Shown: positions 46,329-55,515 of the stretch, piece by piece
Layout: each line of letters begins with the position of its first letter
How positions within the stretch are numbered: the stretch's first letter is position 1
Source: Rhodoferax sp.
Lineage (GTDB): Bacteria; Pseudomonadota; Gammaproteobacteria; Burkholderiales; Burkholderiaceae_C
NCBI RefSeq assembly: GCF_028689295.1
Contig: NZ_JAQTWL010000001.1
Location: 310,001 to 374,000, forward strand
Direction of reading: 5' to 3'
DNA: 64,000 bases
Translations under genes and position numbers: made by a program
The notes under the pieces: model-generated
Told to the model about the DNA's origin: nothing
Seen by the model: only the letters and a program-made list of their open reading frames with translations
Databases searched by the model: none

Positions 46329-47392
46329 AGATTCTGATCGTCAAGCTGTCATCGCTTGGCGACGTGGTGCACGCCATGCCGGCCGTGCAGGACATCCGGC
46401 GCGCCTTGCCCGATGCGCAGATCGACTGGTTGGTGGAACGTGGTTTTGCGCCGCTGGTGCAGCGCTGCCAGGGCGTGCACCGCGTGATTGCCTGCGAATT
46501 GCGGCGCTGGCGCAAGTCGCCCTTGAGCCATGAAACACGCCGCGCCTGGGCTGCCTTCAGGGCCGAACTGCAGCAGCAGCAATACGACGCGGTGATCGAT
46601 TTGCAGGGCCTGACCAAGTCTGCCTTGATGGCCTGGCTGGCGCGCCTGAATGACGGTGGCAAACGTTATGGCCTGGCCAACCAGACCGAAGGCTCCAGCT
46701 TCGAGGCACTGGCGCGCTGGGTGGCGCATGAGGCCATCACGCTGCCAGCGCACAGCCACGCCGTGACGCGCTCGCGCGAACTGTGCGCCCAGGCCTTGCA
46801 CTACCGCCTACCTGATGAAGTGTCTTTTGGGCTGGTGGCGCAGCACGTGCAAGCGGGGTTCCAGGCGTTGACATTTGAACCGGGTCTGCGTGGTGTGGTG
46901 GCCTTGGTGCACGGCACCTCGCGCGCCGACAAGCAGTGGCCGCTGGCGCACTGGCGCGCGCTGGCGCAGCGGCTCAATGACGACGGTTTCGGCGTGGTCT
47001 TGCCGCATGGCAGCCCGGCCGAGCAGCAAACGGCGCACGACATCGCCCACGGCCTGACGCACGCCCGGGTGTGGCCGCGACTGTCGCTCGACGCGCTGAC
47101 CGATGCGCTGGCCACGTGCATCGGCGTGATCGGGGTGGACAGCGGCCTGAGCCATATCGCCGTCGCACTGGACTTGCCCCATGTGCAGATATACAACTTC
47201 GACACTGCCTGGCGCACTGGCCCACTGGTCGCGCCGAATACCAATGTGCAGGGATCGTCACGCTGCGCTCGCGATGATGCGTCGAATGTCCCCGCGCGGC
47301 GCCAGTGCAGCGTGTTCGCCCAGCCCACCCCCTCGGTCGATGCCGTCTGGCAGGCCTGGCGGGTGGTTTTCCCAAACGCGTCCGCCGCATGA
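46325..47392 (+). CDS. waaC: Lipopolysaccharide heptosyltransferase I
   Basis: Adds the first heptose to Kdo2-lipid A. The 355-residue GT9 family protein starts with a TTG (KILIVKLSSLGDVVHAMPAV), overlapping the pmm stop by four bases. VALVHGTSRADKQWP and GVDSGLSHIAVAL are the donor-binding motifs. Residues around 309-328 (GSSRCARDDASN...) come from a short repeat-like sequence at 47251-47279 inserted in frame, lengthening the region before SVFAQPTPSV. The stop overlaps the waaA ATG. Confidence 0.93.
   Translation: MKILIVKLSSLGDVVHAMPAVQDIRRALPDAQIDWLVERGFAPLVQRCQGVHRVIACELRRWRKSPLSHETRRAWAAFRAELQQQQYDAVIDLQGLTKSALMAWLARLNDGGKRYGLANQTEGSSFEALARWVAHEAITLPAHSHAVTRSRELCAQALHYRLPDEVSFGLVAQHVQAGFQALTFEPGLRGVVALVHGTSRADKQWPLAHWRALAQRLNDDGFGVVLPHGSPAEQQTAHDIAHGLTHARVWPRLSLDALTDALATCIGVIGVDSGLSHIAVALDLPHVQIYNFDTAWRTGPLVAPNTNVQGSSRCARDDASNVPARRQCSVFAQPTPSVDAVWQAWRVVFPNASAA
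47251..47279. repeat. Short dispersed-repeat-like insertion inside waaC
   Basis: The reverse strand reads CATCATCGCGAGCGCAG followed by CGTGACGATCCC. This strongly resembles the TCATTGCGAGCGCAGCG...CAATCC repeat scattered through many bacterial genomes. It is in frame and adds residues not expected in the family. Confidence 0.5.
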
Positions 47393-48780
47393 CACGCTGG
47401 CTCTACTCCTGGCTGATGTGGCTGGCGCAGCCGCTGCTCAGGCGCAAACTGGCGCGCCGCAGTGCGCAGGAACCCGGTTACGGTCAATTTGTTGAAGAAC
47501 GCTTTGGCCGCTACGACCAGGCGTTGCCCGCGCACCATGGCCCCACAATCTGGATTCACGCCGTGTCTTTGGGCGAGACACGGGCAGCCGCCGTGCTGGT
47601 GGCGGCGCTGCGCCAGCAATTGCCGCAGATGCGGCTGTTGCTCACCCACGGCACCGCGACCGGCCGCGCTGAAGGCCTGAAACTTCTGGGAAAGGGCGAC
47701 CTGCAAGCCTGGCAGCCGTGGGACACGCCGGCTGTGGTGAGGCGCTTTCTGGCGCATTTCAAGCCCGATCTGGGCATTCTGATGGAAACCGAGGTTTGGC
47801 CCAATCTGGTGGCGGTTTGCGAGTACTTGGGTGTGCCGCTGGTGCTGGTCAATGCGCGGCTCAGCGACAAATCTTTGCGCAAGACGCAGTGCCTGGCCTG
47901 GCTGGCGCGCCCGGCGTATGCTGCGCTGGCCGCCGTGTGGGCGCAAACCCCGCAGGATGCGCAGCGGCTGCAGTCTTTGGGCGCCAAAGTGAATGGTGTC
48001 TTCGGCAATCTCAAGTTCGACGCCGCGCCCAATGCCGGTCAACTGGCGCAGGGCCGCGCCTGGCGGGCGCAACTGGCCCGGCCGGTGGTGATGTTCGCCA
48101 GCTCGCGCGAAGGCGAAGAGCTGGCGCTGCTGGAGATATTGAGCCCTACCAGGCCCAATCGGCCCAAGGGCGGGCCTCCTGCAAAGGCAAGCGACCCTGT
48201 CGGAGCGGTGCCATCGCCGCGAGGATTTGATGGTCTCGCGCCGGCAAATCCGGAACCCGTGCAATGGCTGATCGTGCCGCGCCACCCGCAGCGCTTCGAT
48301 GCGGTGGCCGCGCTCATTGAATCCCATGGTTTTACCGTGCAGCGGCGCAGTGGTTGGGGGCACGGCGGGCCAGTTGCGCTGGGCAGTGCGCCGGACACGA
48401 TCTGGCTCGGTGATTCGCTGGGAGAAATGGCGTTGTATTACGGCTTGGCGGATGCTGCCCTGCTGGGCGGCAGCTTCGAGCCGCTGGGCGGGCAAAATCT
48501 GATCGAGGCCGCCGCCTGCGGTTGCCCGGTGGTGATGGGGCCGCACACCTTCAACTTTGCCGAGGCAGCCGAGCAGTCGCTGGCTGCGGGCGCGGCGCAG
48601 CGGGTTCAGGAATTAACGCAGGGCGTTTTTGCGGCGTGTGGCATTGCGCTCAATCAGGCGCTTTACCAGACCATGGTGCAAGCCAGCGCCGACTTTTCGG
48701 GGCAAAACCGGGGTGCTGTCGAGCGCACCGTTCAGGCGGTGCTACAACTACTTGACCAGCAAGGCGTTGATAGCGTTTAA
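47389..48780 (+). CDS. waaA: 3-deoxy-D-manno-octulosonic acid transferase
   Basis: Adds Kdo to lipid A at the inner membrane. Typical opening MTRWLYSWLMWLAQPLL (membrane anchor), then IWIHAVSLGETRAA, METEVWPNLV, and the donor site GSFEPLGGQNLIEAAACG. At 463 residues it is about 38 longer than usual, and the excess lies at residues 258-278 and flanks, matching the 63-bp REPIN-like insertion at 48160-48222. The insertion falls between the SSREGEE and WLIVPRHPQRF parts, both intact, so the enzyme is probably still active. Start overlaps the waaC stop (ATGA). The end overlaps the convergent tolC gene by 33 bp. Confidence 0.94.
   Translation: MTRWLYSWLMWLAQPLLRRKLARRSAQEPGYGQFVEERFGRYDQALPAHHGPTIWIHAVSLGETRAAAVLVAALRQQLPQMRLLLTHGTATGRAEGLKLLGKGDLQAWQPWDTPAVVRRFLAHFKPDLGILMETEVWPNLVAVCEYLGVPLVLVNARLSDKSLRKTQCLAWLARPAYAALAAVWAQTPQDAQRLQSLGAKVNGVFGNLKFDAAPNAGQLAQGRAWRAQLARPVVMFASSREGEELALLEILSPTRPNRPKGGPPAKASDPVGAVPSPRGFDGLAPANPEPVQWLIVPRHPQRFDAVAALIESHGFTVQRRSGWGHGGPVALGSAPDTIWLGDSLGEMALYYGLADAALLGGSFEPLGGQNLIEAAACGCPVVMGPHTFNFAEAAEQSLAAGAAQRVQELTQGVFAACGIALNQALYQTMVQASADFSGQNRGAVERTVQAVLQLLDQQGVDSV
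48160..48222. repeat. 63-bp REPIN-like repeat inserted in frame in waaA
   Basis: Same length and layout as 32452-32514: both begin CGGCC, carry GGCGGGCCTCCT, and end CGCCGCGA. Sixty-three bases are 21 codons, so the reading frame is preserved. This copy is more diverged (arms CTCCTGCAA and TGTCGGAG no longer match exactly). Confidence 0.75.
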
Positions 48781-50064
48781 GTCGTCAGCCGTGAGCGTGC
48801 CGTTGGCCTGGCGCAGCTTGAGGCTGGCCAGCAGCACGTCGTAGCGCGCTTTGGCCAGCTTGGCCTTGGTGTCGAACAGGGAGGTCTGGGCGTTGAGCAC
48901 ATCGATGTTGATGCGCACGCCCACTTGATAACCGAGTTTGGTGGCATCAAGCGCGCTCTGGCTGGAGGCTTCGGCGGCTTCCAGCGCCTTGACCTGGCCC
49001 AGGCCGGACTCGACGCCAAAAAACGCGGTGCGCGTGGCTTGCGCCACACTGCGCTTGGCCGCCTCGACGTCGCTGCGCGCCTTGTCTTCCAGGGACAGCG
49101 TTTCCTTGATGCGGTTCTGGATGGCAAAGCCGGCAAACAGCGGCAAATTCAAACTCAAACCCACTTGAGCCACGTTGGTGCGGTAGTCCTGTGATGTATT
49201 GGAAGCCCCATTGTTCAGCGTCACGTTGTAGCTCCCGGTGAGGTCCAGTGTGGGCTTGTTGCCCGCTTGTGCTTTTTGCGTTTCGAGCTGGGCGACGTCC
49301 AGCCCCAATTGGGCCTGGCGCACGATCGGGCTCTGTTGTTCCGACTGCGCCACCCATTGGGTGACATCGTTGGGGGTCACGGGTGGGATCACCACGGGCA
49401 CCGCCAGTGGCTTGGGTCCAGCCCCGGGTTTGCCGGTGAGTTGATCTAGCGCCACTTTCTTGACACGCAAGTCGTTTTCCGCGGCAATCTCCTGCGCCAG
49501 CACAAGGTCGAAACGGGCCTGCGCTTCACGCGTGTCGGTGATGGTGGCGGTGCCGACCTCGAAGTTGCGCTTGGCTGAAGCCAGTTGCTCGGATACCGCC
49601 GACTTTTGCGCCTTGACAAAGTCCAGGCTGTCACCAGCGGCGAGCACGTCGAAATAGGCCTGGCTGACGCGCACGATCAGATCCTGGTCTGCCGTCTGCA
49701 ATTGCGCCCTTGCCACATCGACCGACTTCTTGCCTTGAGCTGCCGTGGCGACATTGGCAGGGCGGTATAGCGGCTGGCTGGCGCTCAGGGTGGCGCTCTG
49801 GTTGCCGTAGTCGCGCTCAAAATCCGGAACGTCACTGGTGATATTGGTTCGATTCACACCCAGCCCCAGGTTGGCGATGGGCAGCAGCCCGGCCTTGGCC
49901 TGCTCGGCCTTGGACAGGTTGGCCTCGTAGAGCGACCTGGCCGACTGGTAGCCGGCATCGAAGCTGAGCGCGGCGTCGTAGAGTTCCACCAGACTTTGGG
50001 CCTGCGCAGGCAGCGCGAAAACGCCAGTCAGGGCCAGGACAAGGGGGAGTTGACGCAAGTTCAT
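48748..50064 (-). CDS. tolC: TolC family outer-membrane channel
   Basis: A 438-residue trimeric outer-membrane exit duct for type I secretion and efflux. A signal peptide ends at about residue 22 (LPAQAQ), the mature start SLVELYDAAL is typical of TolC, and two coiled-coil-rich repeats follow. The start at MNLRQLP is chosen for the signal peptide; a longer reading adds nine residues. It is the last gene of the minus-strand run pcm-rhodanese-tolC and may serve the outer-membrane-factor-less RND operon at 51175-55494. Confidence 0.93.
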   Translation of the reverse strand: MNLRQLPLVLALTGVFALPAQAQSLVELYDAALSFDAGYQSARSLYEANLSKAEQAKAGLLPIANLGLGVNRTNITSDVPDFERDYGNQSATLSASQPLYRPANVATAAQGKKSVDVARAQLQTADQDLIVRVSQAYFDVLAAGDSLDFVKAQKSAVSEQLASAKRNFEVGTATITDTREAQARFDLVLAQEIAAENDLRVKKVALDQLTGKPGAGPKPLAVPVVIPPVTPNDVTQWVAQSEQQSPIVRQAQLGLDVAQLETQKAQAGNKPTLDLTGSYNVTLNNGASNTSQDYRTNVAQVGLSLNLPLFAGFAIQNRIKETLSLEDKARSDVEAAKRSVAQATRTAFFGVESGLGQVKALEAAEASSQSALDATKLGYQVGVRINIDVLNAQTSLFDTKAKLAKARYDVLLASLKLRQANGTLTADDLNAINALLVK

Positions 50065-50127
50065 GATGATGTGCCTAAGGTAGGGTGCCAATAAAGAGCC
50101 GGGCTGGGTAATTTGCGAAGAACCGAA

Positions 50128-50469
50128 TCAGTAGCGCGGCACGCTCGAATCTACTTCGGAAGACCACGCGTTGATGCCGCCCGCCACATTGGCCACGTGC
50201 TTGAAACCGCGTGCTTTCAAGAAGGCTGCCACCTGCATGCTGCGCGCGCCGTGATGGCACAGGCAGGCCACGGGCTGGTCGGGATCAAGTTCATTGAGGC
50301 GCGGCGGGATCACGCCCATCGGGATGGTGATGAGCTCGAAGCCATCGGCCTTGATGCTGGCCGTGCGCAACTCGTGGGGCTCGCGCACGTCGAGCACCAC
50401 CGGGTCGCCGTGACCGCGCACGGCCTCGAGCCAGTCTTTGAGTTGAATCGGGCGAACTTGTGTGACCAT
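50128..50469 (-). CDS. Rhodanese-like domain protein
   Basis: A 113-residue single-domain sulfurtransferase. VVLDVREPHEL opens the domain, and the active-site loop is CHHGARS with the catalytic cysteine. The start is at MVTQVRPIQLK, two bases after the pcm stop. A short sulfur carrier role is likely, but the partner is unknown. Confidence 0.92.
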   Translation of the reverse strand: MVTQVRPIQLKDWLEAVRGHGDPVVLDVREPHELRTASIKADGFELITIPMGVIPPRLNELDPDQPVACLCHHGARSMQVAAFLKARGFKHVANVAGGINAWSSEVDSSVPRY

Positions 50470-50471
50470 GT

Positions 50472-51134
50472 TTAAAACTTGAAAGTGTCCGGGTGCGCGA
50501 AGTTCTGCAGGCGCGGCGCGTTGTCGTCCCATTTTTCCACCGAGGTGAAATTGGTTTCGCTGCTGCGGGTGATCACTTGGGCGTGCATGATGGGCTCGTC
50601 ACCCACGATGGCCACCAGCCGGCCGCCAATTTTGAGTTGCGCCAGCAGCGCCTGCGGCACTTCAGCCACTGATCCACCCAGCACAATGACATCGAACGGT
50701 GCATCGGCCGTCGCACCCTGGGCACCGTCAGCCTGGCGGACTTCAACGTTGTGGATGCCCGCGCGTTGCAGGTTGGCACGCGCCATGTCGGCGATTTCGG
50801 GGTTGATCTCCAGCGAGATCACGCGTTGGGCCAGACGTGCCAGCAAGGCTGCCATGTAGCCGGAACCAGTGCCGATCTCCAGCACCTTGTCGGTCGGCTG
50901 GACCGCAGCATCCTGCAGCAAACGTGCCTGCACGCGGGGTGGCAGCATGCTTTGGCCGGCGGGCAGCGCAATGGCCATGTCAACGAAGGCCAGGGATTTT
51001 TGCGCCAGTGGCACGAAGTCTTCGCGCTTCATGCTCGACAACAAATCCAGCACGGCCGGGTCACTGACGTTCCACGGCCGGATTTGTTGCTCGATCATGT
51101 TGAAGCGGGCTTGTTCCACGTTTTGCAAATTCAT
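50472..51134 (-). CDS. pcm: Protein-L-isoaspartate O-methyltransferase
   Basis: A 220-residue SAM-dependent enzyme that repairs isoaspartyl residues in aged proteins. The opening FNMIEQQIRPW, the substrate motif near MLPPRVQARLLQ, and the SAM-binding LEIGTGSGYMAALLA are typical of this betaproteobacterial branch. AGGAGTACTC precedes the ATG. First gene of the run with rhodanese and tolC. Confidence 0.93.
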   Translation of the reverse strand: MNLQNVEQARFNMIEQQIRPWNVSDPAVLDLLSSMKREDFVPLAQKSLAFVDMAIALPAGQSMLPPRVQARLLQDAAVQPTDKVLEIGTGSGYMAALLARLAQRVISLEINPEIADMARANLQRAGIHNVEVRQADGAQGATADAPFDVIVLGGSVAEVPQALLAQLKIGGRLVAIVGDEPIMHAQVITRSSETNFTSVEKWDDNAPRLQNFAHPDTFKF

Positions 51135-51174
51135 CTGAGTACTCCTGGGGGTATGTTAATGGAATGCGACAATT

Positions 51175-54100
51175 TTAGCGGCTGGCACGGTCAATATCCC
51201 TGACTGGTACTGGAGTTGCGCCGGGTTTGCGCCACAACTTGCGCAACCATTGCGCCAAATCATCCATGTAGCAATAGACCACCGGCACCACCACCAGCGT
51301 CAGCAGCGACGAGGTGATGACGCCGCCGATCACCGCCTGACCCATGGGGGCGCGCATCTCGGAGCCTTCGGACAGTGCGAAGGCGAGCGGCAACATGCCG
51401 AAAATCATGGCCAGCGTGGTCATCAGGATGGGGCGCAAGCGCACTTTGGCGGCCATCAGCAGGGCGTCGTGCCGATTCAAACCGTCCTCGCGCGCCCGAA
51501 TGGCAAAGTCCACCAGCAGGATGGCATTTTTGGTGACCAAGCCCATCAGCATCACCACGCCGATTACCGAGAACATCGACAGCGTGGAGTTGAACAACAT
51601 CAGCGCCAGCACCACGCCGATCAGCGTCAGCGGCAGCGCGGTCATGAGCGCCAGCGGCTGGAAGAAGCTCTTGAACTGGCTCGCCAGAATCATGTAGATG
51701 AAGATCACCGCCAGCGCCAGCGCCGACAGCGCATAACCGAAGGCTTCGGCCATGTCCTTGACCGAGCCGCTGAACTTGTAGCTGTAGCCGGGCGGCATGG
51801 CAATGCTGTCCATGGCGGTCTTGATGCCGGCAGACACCTCGCCGGCAGAGCGACCCGAGACGTTGCCGGTGATGGCGACCTCGCGCGTCAGGTCGCGTCG
51901 ATTGATCTGGTTGCTGCCCGTGGCTTCGACCACGCTGGCCACCTGGTCGAGCCGCACCACGCGGGCGCTGCCGTCGGCCTGGGTGCCCACGGTAAAGGGC
52001 AGGGCGTTGAGGTCTTGCGGCTGGTTGCGCGATTGGGGCGACAGGCGCACATTGACGTCATAGGTTTGGTCGTCGGGCGCGCGCCAGTTGCCCACCGTCT
52101 GGCCGGCCACCAGCGTGCGCAGGGACGAGCCGATTTGCGCCACGCTCAGGCCCAGGTCGGAAGCCACGTCCCGCTTGACCTGCACGTCGAGCGTGGGTTT
52201 GTCGGGTTTCAGCGTCGAGTCCACATCGACCAGGCCCGGCACCGTGCGGATTTTTTCCAGCGCCAGCGCATTGAGCCGTGACAGCTCGCCCATGTCGGCG
52301 CCCTGGATGGAAAAGGCAATCTGTTTTTGACCGCCCACCGGGTCGAGCAGCCCGACGTGGGTGACGCTGATGCCGGGCACTTCGCGCAGGCGCTGGCGCA
52401 GCACGGTGGACATGTCATCGACGCTGCGTGTGCGCTGCTTGCGATCGATCAGCCGGATGTAGATGCTGGCGTACATCTTGCCCTGCGCGTTGCCGGTGTT
52501 GATGGTGGTCAGCGTGTAGTTGACCTCGGGGAAGGAGCGGATGATGCCTTCCACCTGGCGCGCCCTGGCTTCAGTGACTTCGAGCGATGAGCCCACCGGT
52601 GTGTTGAAGGTGAGGTTGGTCTCGGAAAAGTCAGACTTGGGCACGAACTCGGTGCCCAGCAGCGGCACCATGAACAGACTGCTGATAAAAATCGCAAGCG
52701 CCAGCAACACCGTGCTGATCTTGTGGTCCAGCGCCCAGCGCAGGATGCTCTGGTACACATCGACCAGCGCGTCGGTGCCCAGGTCGAACAGCCGGGTGAC
52801 GCGGCCGATGGACTTGTCGTAGAAATTTTGTGGCGTGTGATGCTTGCCGTGGGGCTCGATGCTGGGGTCTTGCCAGATGGAAGACAGCATGGGGTCGAGC
52901 GTGAAGCTGACAAACATCGAGATCAGCACCGCCGCCACAATCGTCAGGCCGAACTCGTGAAAGAACTTGCCGATGATGCCGCCCATGAAACCGATTGGCA
53001 AAAACACCGCCACGATCGACAGCGTGGTGGCAAACACCGCCAGGCCGATTTCAGCGGTGCCGTCCATCGACGCCTCGAACGCGCCCTTGCCCATCTGCAC
53101 ATGGCGCACGATGTTTTCGCGTACCACGATGGCGTCGTCGATCAGCAGGCCCACGCACAGACTCAACGCCATCATGGTGATCATGTTGATGGTGAAGCCC
53201 AGCAGGTTCATGAAGAAGAAGGTGCCGATCAGGGCGATGGGCAGTGTCAGGCCGGTGATGACCGTGGAACGCCAGGAGTTCAAAAACAAGAACACGATCA
53301 GCACGGTGAGCAGCGCGCCCTCGAACAGGGTCTGCCGCACGTTGGACACCGAGACGCGGATTTGCCGCGAGCCGTCGGTGATTTGCGTCAGCCTGATGCC
53401 GGGGGGCAATTGCTGCTGCAGCTCCGCCAGGGTTTTGTTCAGGCCATCGACCACGGCAATGGTGTTCTCGTCCTGTGACTTTTGCACGTTCAGCAGCAGC
53501 GTGCGCTGGCCGTTGTAGAGCGCCAGGCTCTCGATTTCCTGCGACCCATCCTTCACCTCGGCCACCTGGTCAACCCGCACCGGGGCGCCATTTTTGCGCG
53601 TGATGATGATGCGGCCGAAGTCCTCGGGGCGCTGCACGCGCGCGGCGATCTGGATCACGCGGTCCTGCGCGCTGGAGCGGATGCTGCCCACCGGATAGTC
53701 CTGGTTCTCATTGCGCACGGCGCTGGCGACCTGCTCGGGCGTGATGCCGAACGAGGCCAGCGCCTGCGGATCGAGGTAAATGTTGATTTCGCGCTGGCTT
53801 TCGCCGACCAAAGCGACCGAGCCGACGCCGCGCACGTTTTCCAGCCGCTTTTTCAGCGTCTGCTCGGCCCAACTGGTGAGTTCGACCGCATTGAAGGCGG
53901 CGCCCGCGCTGGCATCTGGCAGCACGGCCACCGACCAGATGGCGCGGCTGGCGGGGTCGAAGCGCAGCACGCGCGGCTCCTTGACTTCGTCACGCAGCGT
54001 GGGGCGGATGGCCGCCACCTTTTCGCGCACGTCGTCGGCGGCTTTGCGGCCGTCCATGTGCAGGCCGAATTCGATGATGACCACCGACTGGCCTTCGTAC

Positions 54101-54351
54101 GAGCGGGAGGTGAGGGCGTTGATGCCAGCAATCGAGTTGACGCCTTCCTCGATCTTCTTGGTGACTTCGCTCTCGACAATCTCGGGCGAGGCGCCGGGAT
54201 AGTCGGTGCTGATGACCACCACCGGAAAATCGACGTTGGGGAACTGGTCCACCTGCAGGCGCTGCATGGAAAACAGGCCCAACACCACCAGGGCCAGCAT
54301 GACCATGGTGGCGAACACCGGGTTGTGAAGGCTGACGCGGGTGAACCACAT
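51175..54351 (-). CDS. RND multidrug efflux permease (HAE1 family)
   Basis: A 1058-residue inner-membrane proton/drug antiporter of the AcrB type, with twelve membrane helices and two large periplasmic loops. The proton-relay aspartates are in LCVGLLIDDAIVVREN. The opening WFTRVSLHNPVFATM and FPNVDFPVVVISTDYPG are typical. Its start abuts the adaptor gene, the operon being tetR-adaptor-permease. The gene set lacks its own outer-membrane factor; tolC nearby may supply it. Confidence 0.94.
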   Translation of the reverse strand: MWFTRVSLHNPVFATMVMLALVVLGLFSMQRLQVDQFPNVDFPVVVISTDYPGASPEIVESEVTKKIEEGVNSIAGINALTSRSYEGQSVVIIEFGLHMDGRKAADDVREKVAAIRPTLRDEVKEPRVLRFDPASRAIWSVAVLPDASAGAAFNAVELTSWAEQTLKKRLENVRGVGSVALVGESQREINIYLDPQALASFGITPEQVASAVRNENQDYPVGSIRSSAQDRVIQIAARVQRPEDFGRIIITRKNGAPVRVDQVAEVKDGSQEIESLALYNGQRTLLLNVQKSQDENTIAVVDGLNKTLAELQQQLPPGIRLTQITDGSRQIRVSVSNVRQTLFEGALLTVLIVFLFLNSWRSTVITGLTLPIALIGTFFFMNLLGFTINMITMMALSLCVGLLIDDAIVVRENIVRHVQMGKGAFEASMDGTAEIGLAVFATTLSIVAVFLPIGFMGGIIGKFFHEFGLTIVAAVLISMFVSFTLDPMLSSIWQDPSIEPHGKHHTPQNFYDKSIGRVTRLFDLGTDALVDVYQSILRWALDHKISTVLLALAIFISSLFMVPLLGTEFVPKSDFSETNLTFNTPVGSSLEVTEARARQVEGIIRSFPEVNYTLTTINTGNAQGKMYASIYIRLIDRKQRTRSVDDMSTVLRQRLREVPGISVTHVGLLDPVGGQKQIAFSIQGADMGELSRLNALALEKIRTVPGLVDVDSTLKPDKPTLDVQVKRDVASDLGLSVAQIGSSLRTLVAGQTVGNWRAPDDQTYDVNVRLSPQSRNQPQDLNALPFTVGTQADGSARVVRLDQVASVVEATGSNQINRRDLTREVAITGNVSGRSAGEVSAGIKTAMDSIAMPPGYSYKFSGSVKDMAEAFGYALSALALAVIFIYMILASQFKSFFQPLALMTALPLTLIGVVLALMLFNSTLSMFSVIGVVMLMGLVTKNAILLVDFAIRAREDGLNRHDALLMAAKVRLRPILMTTLAMIFGMLPLAFALSEGSEMRAPMGQAVIGGVITSSLLTLVVVPVVYCYMDDLAQWLRKLWRKPGATPVPVRDIDRASR

Positions 54352-55494
54352 TTAGGGGCTTCCTGCCGCGGTGGCGGTCGTATTCACCAGCGTGCCGGCG
54401 CGCAGGCTGCCGACCGTGCCGTCGATCACCACGCAGTCCTCGGGCAAGCCGGTGATCGCCACCATGGTGATGCCGTCCGCTTCACCGCGCTCACCCAACG
54501 TTACGTTCACGTGCTGCACCTGGTTCTGGCTGACCAGTTGCACATAGGGTTGCGGCTTGTCGGTGCGCACGGCGCTCAAGGGAAGGGCCAGGGTTTTCAA
54601 GCTGCCCACGGTCAGATGACCCTGGGCAAACAGGCCGTGGCGCAAGTTGGCTTGCGGGGCGACGGCCAGATAAACCAGCACGGCACGGCTGCCCGTGGAG
54701 GCGCTGGGGTTGATGCGCACCACCTTCGCGTTGATGGTCTGATCTGTCCCGTCAAGCGTCAGGTGGGCGCTTTGCCCCAATTCGACGTGCAGCGAGTCGG
54801 CCGCGTTCAGGCTGGCCTCGAGCTCCAGTTGCCGGTTGTCCACGATCTCGACGATGCGGGTTTCCACCGCCACGCGTTCACCCGGTTGCACCAGGCGCTG
54901 CGATATCTGCCCGGCGATGGGTGCGCGCAGTACGGTGTCAGCCAGCGCCTTGGCCGCCACGTCGGCGCCCGATTGGGCGGCGGCGTAATTGGCCTGGGCC
55001 GCCGCCAGGCTGGCCTGCGACGATTCAAGCGCCGTGCTGGAGATAAAGCCCTGCGCCACCAGCGCGCGGTTATTGTCGAAACTGCGCTGGGCAATGTCCA
55101 CCTGCGCTTTGGCCGCTACGGCCAGCTGGCGCGCCTGGCGCACACGGGCATCGGATTCGGTGGGGTCGATCTGGGCCAGCACCTGGCCGGCCCGCACGCT
55201 GTCGCCCTCGCGCACGGTCAAGCCGCGCAATTCGCCCGCAACACGCGCTTTCACCATCGCCGTGTTGACGGCCTTGATGGGACCGGAAACCAGCACGCTT
55301 TGCGCCAGCTCGAGCGATCTGACCTGCACCAGGTCACTGGCGGCCAGGTTGATGCTGACCTGTGATTTTTGTGCCACCTGTTGTGCTTCCAGTGCGGTCT
55401 GGCGGGCTTTGCGTGCGGACAGCGTGCGCAGGGTACCAGCGACCAGCAGGGCCAGAACGAGGCCGGCAAGCGTCCATTTGATCCAGGGTTTCAT
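54352..55494 (-). CDS. RND efflux periplasmic adaptor (membrane fusion protein)
   Basis: A 380-residue protein that links the permease to an outer-membrane channel. One N-terminal membrane helix (about 8-25) is followed by a biotinyl-lipoyl half (VKARVAGELRGLTVREGDSV), an alpha-hairpin (about 120-185), VLRAPIAGQISQRLVQPGE, and a beta-barrel domain. Its stop ends directly at the permease start (54352/54351). Preceded by the TetR gene, 21 bp away. Confidence 0.93.
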   Translation of the reverse strand: MKPWIKWTLAGLVLALLVAGTLRTLSARKARQTALEAQQVAQKSQVSINLAASDLVQVRSLELAQSVLVSGPIKAVNTAMVKARVAGELRGLTVREGDSVRAGQVLAQIDPTESDARVRQARQLAVAAKAQVDIAQRSFDNNRALVAQGFISSTALESSQASLAAAQANYAAAQSGADVAAKALADTVLRAPIAGQISQRLVQPGERVAVETRIVEIVDNRQLELEASLNAADSLHVELGQSAHLTLDGTDQTINAKVVRINPSASTGSRAVLVYLAVAPQANLRHGLFAQGHLTVGSLKTLALPLSAVRTDKPQPYVQLVSQNQVQHVNVTLGERGEADGITMVAITGLPEDCVVIDGTVGSLRAGTLVNTTATAAGSP

Positions 55495-55515
55495 GTCGGT
55501 GTGTGCTCCGGGGGG

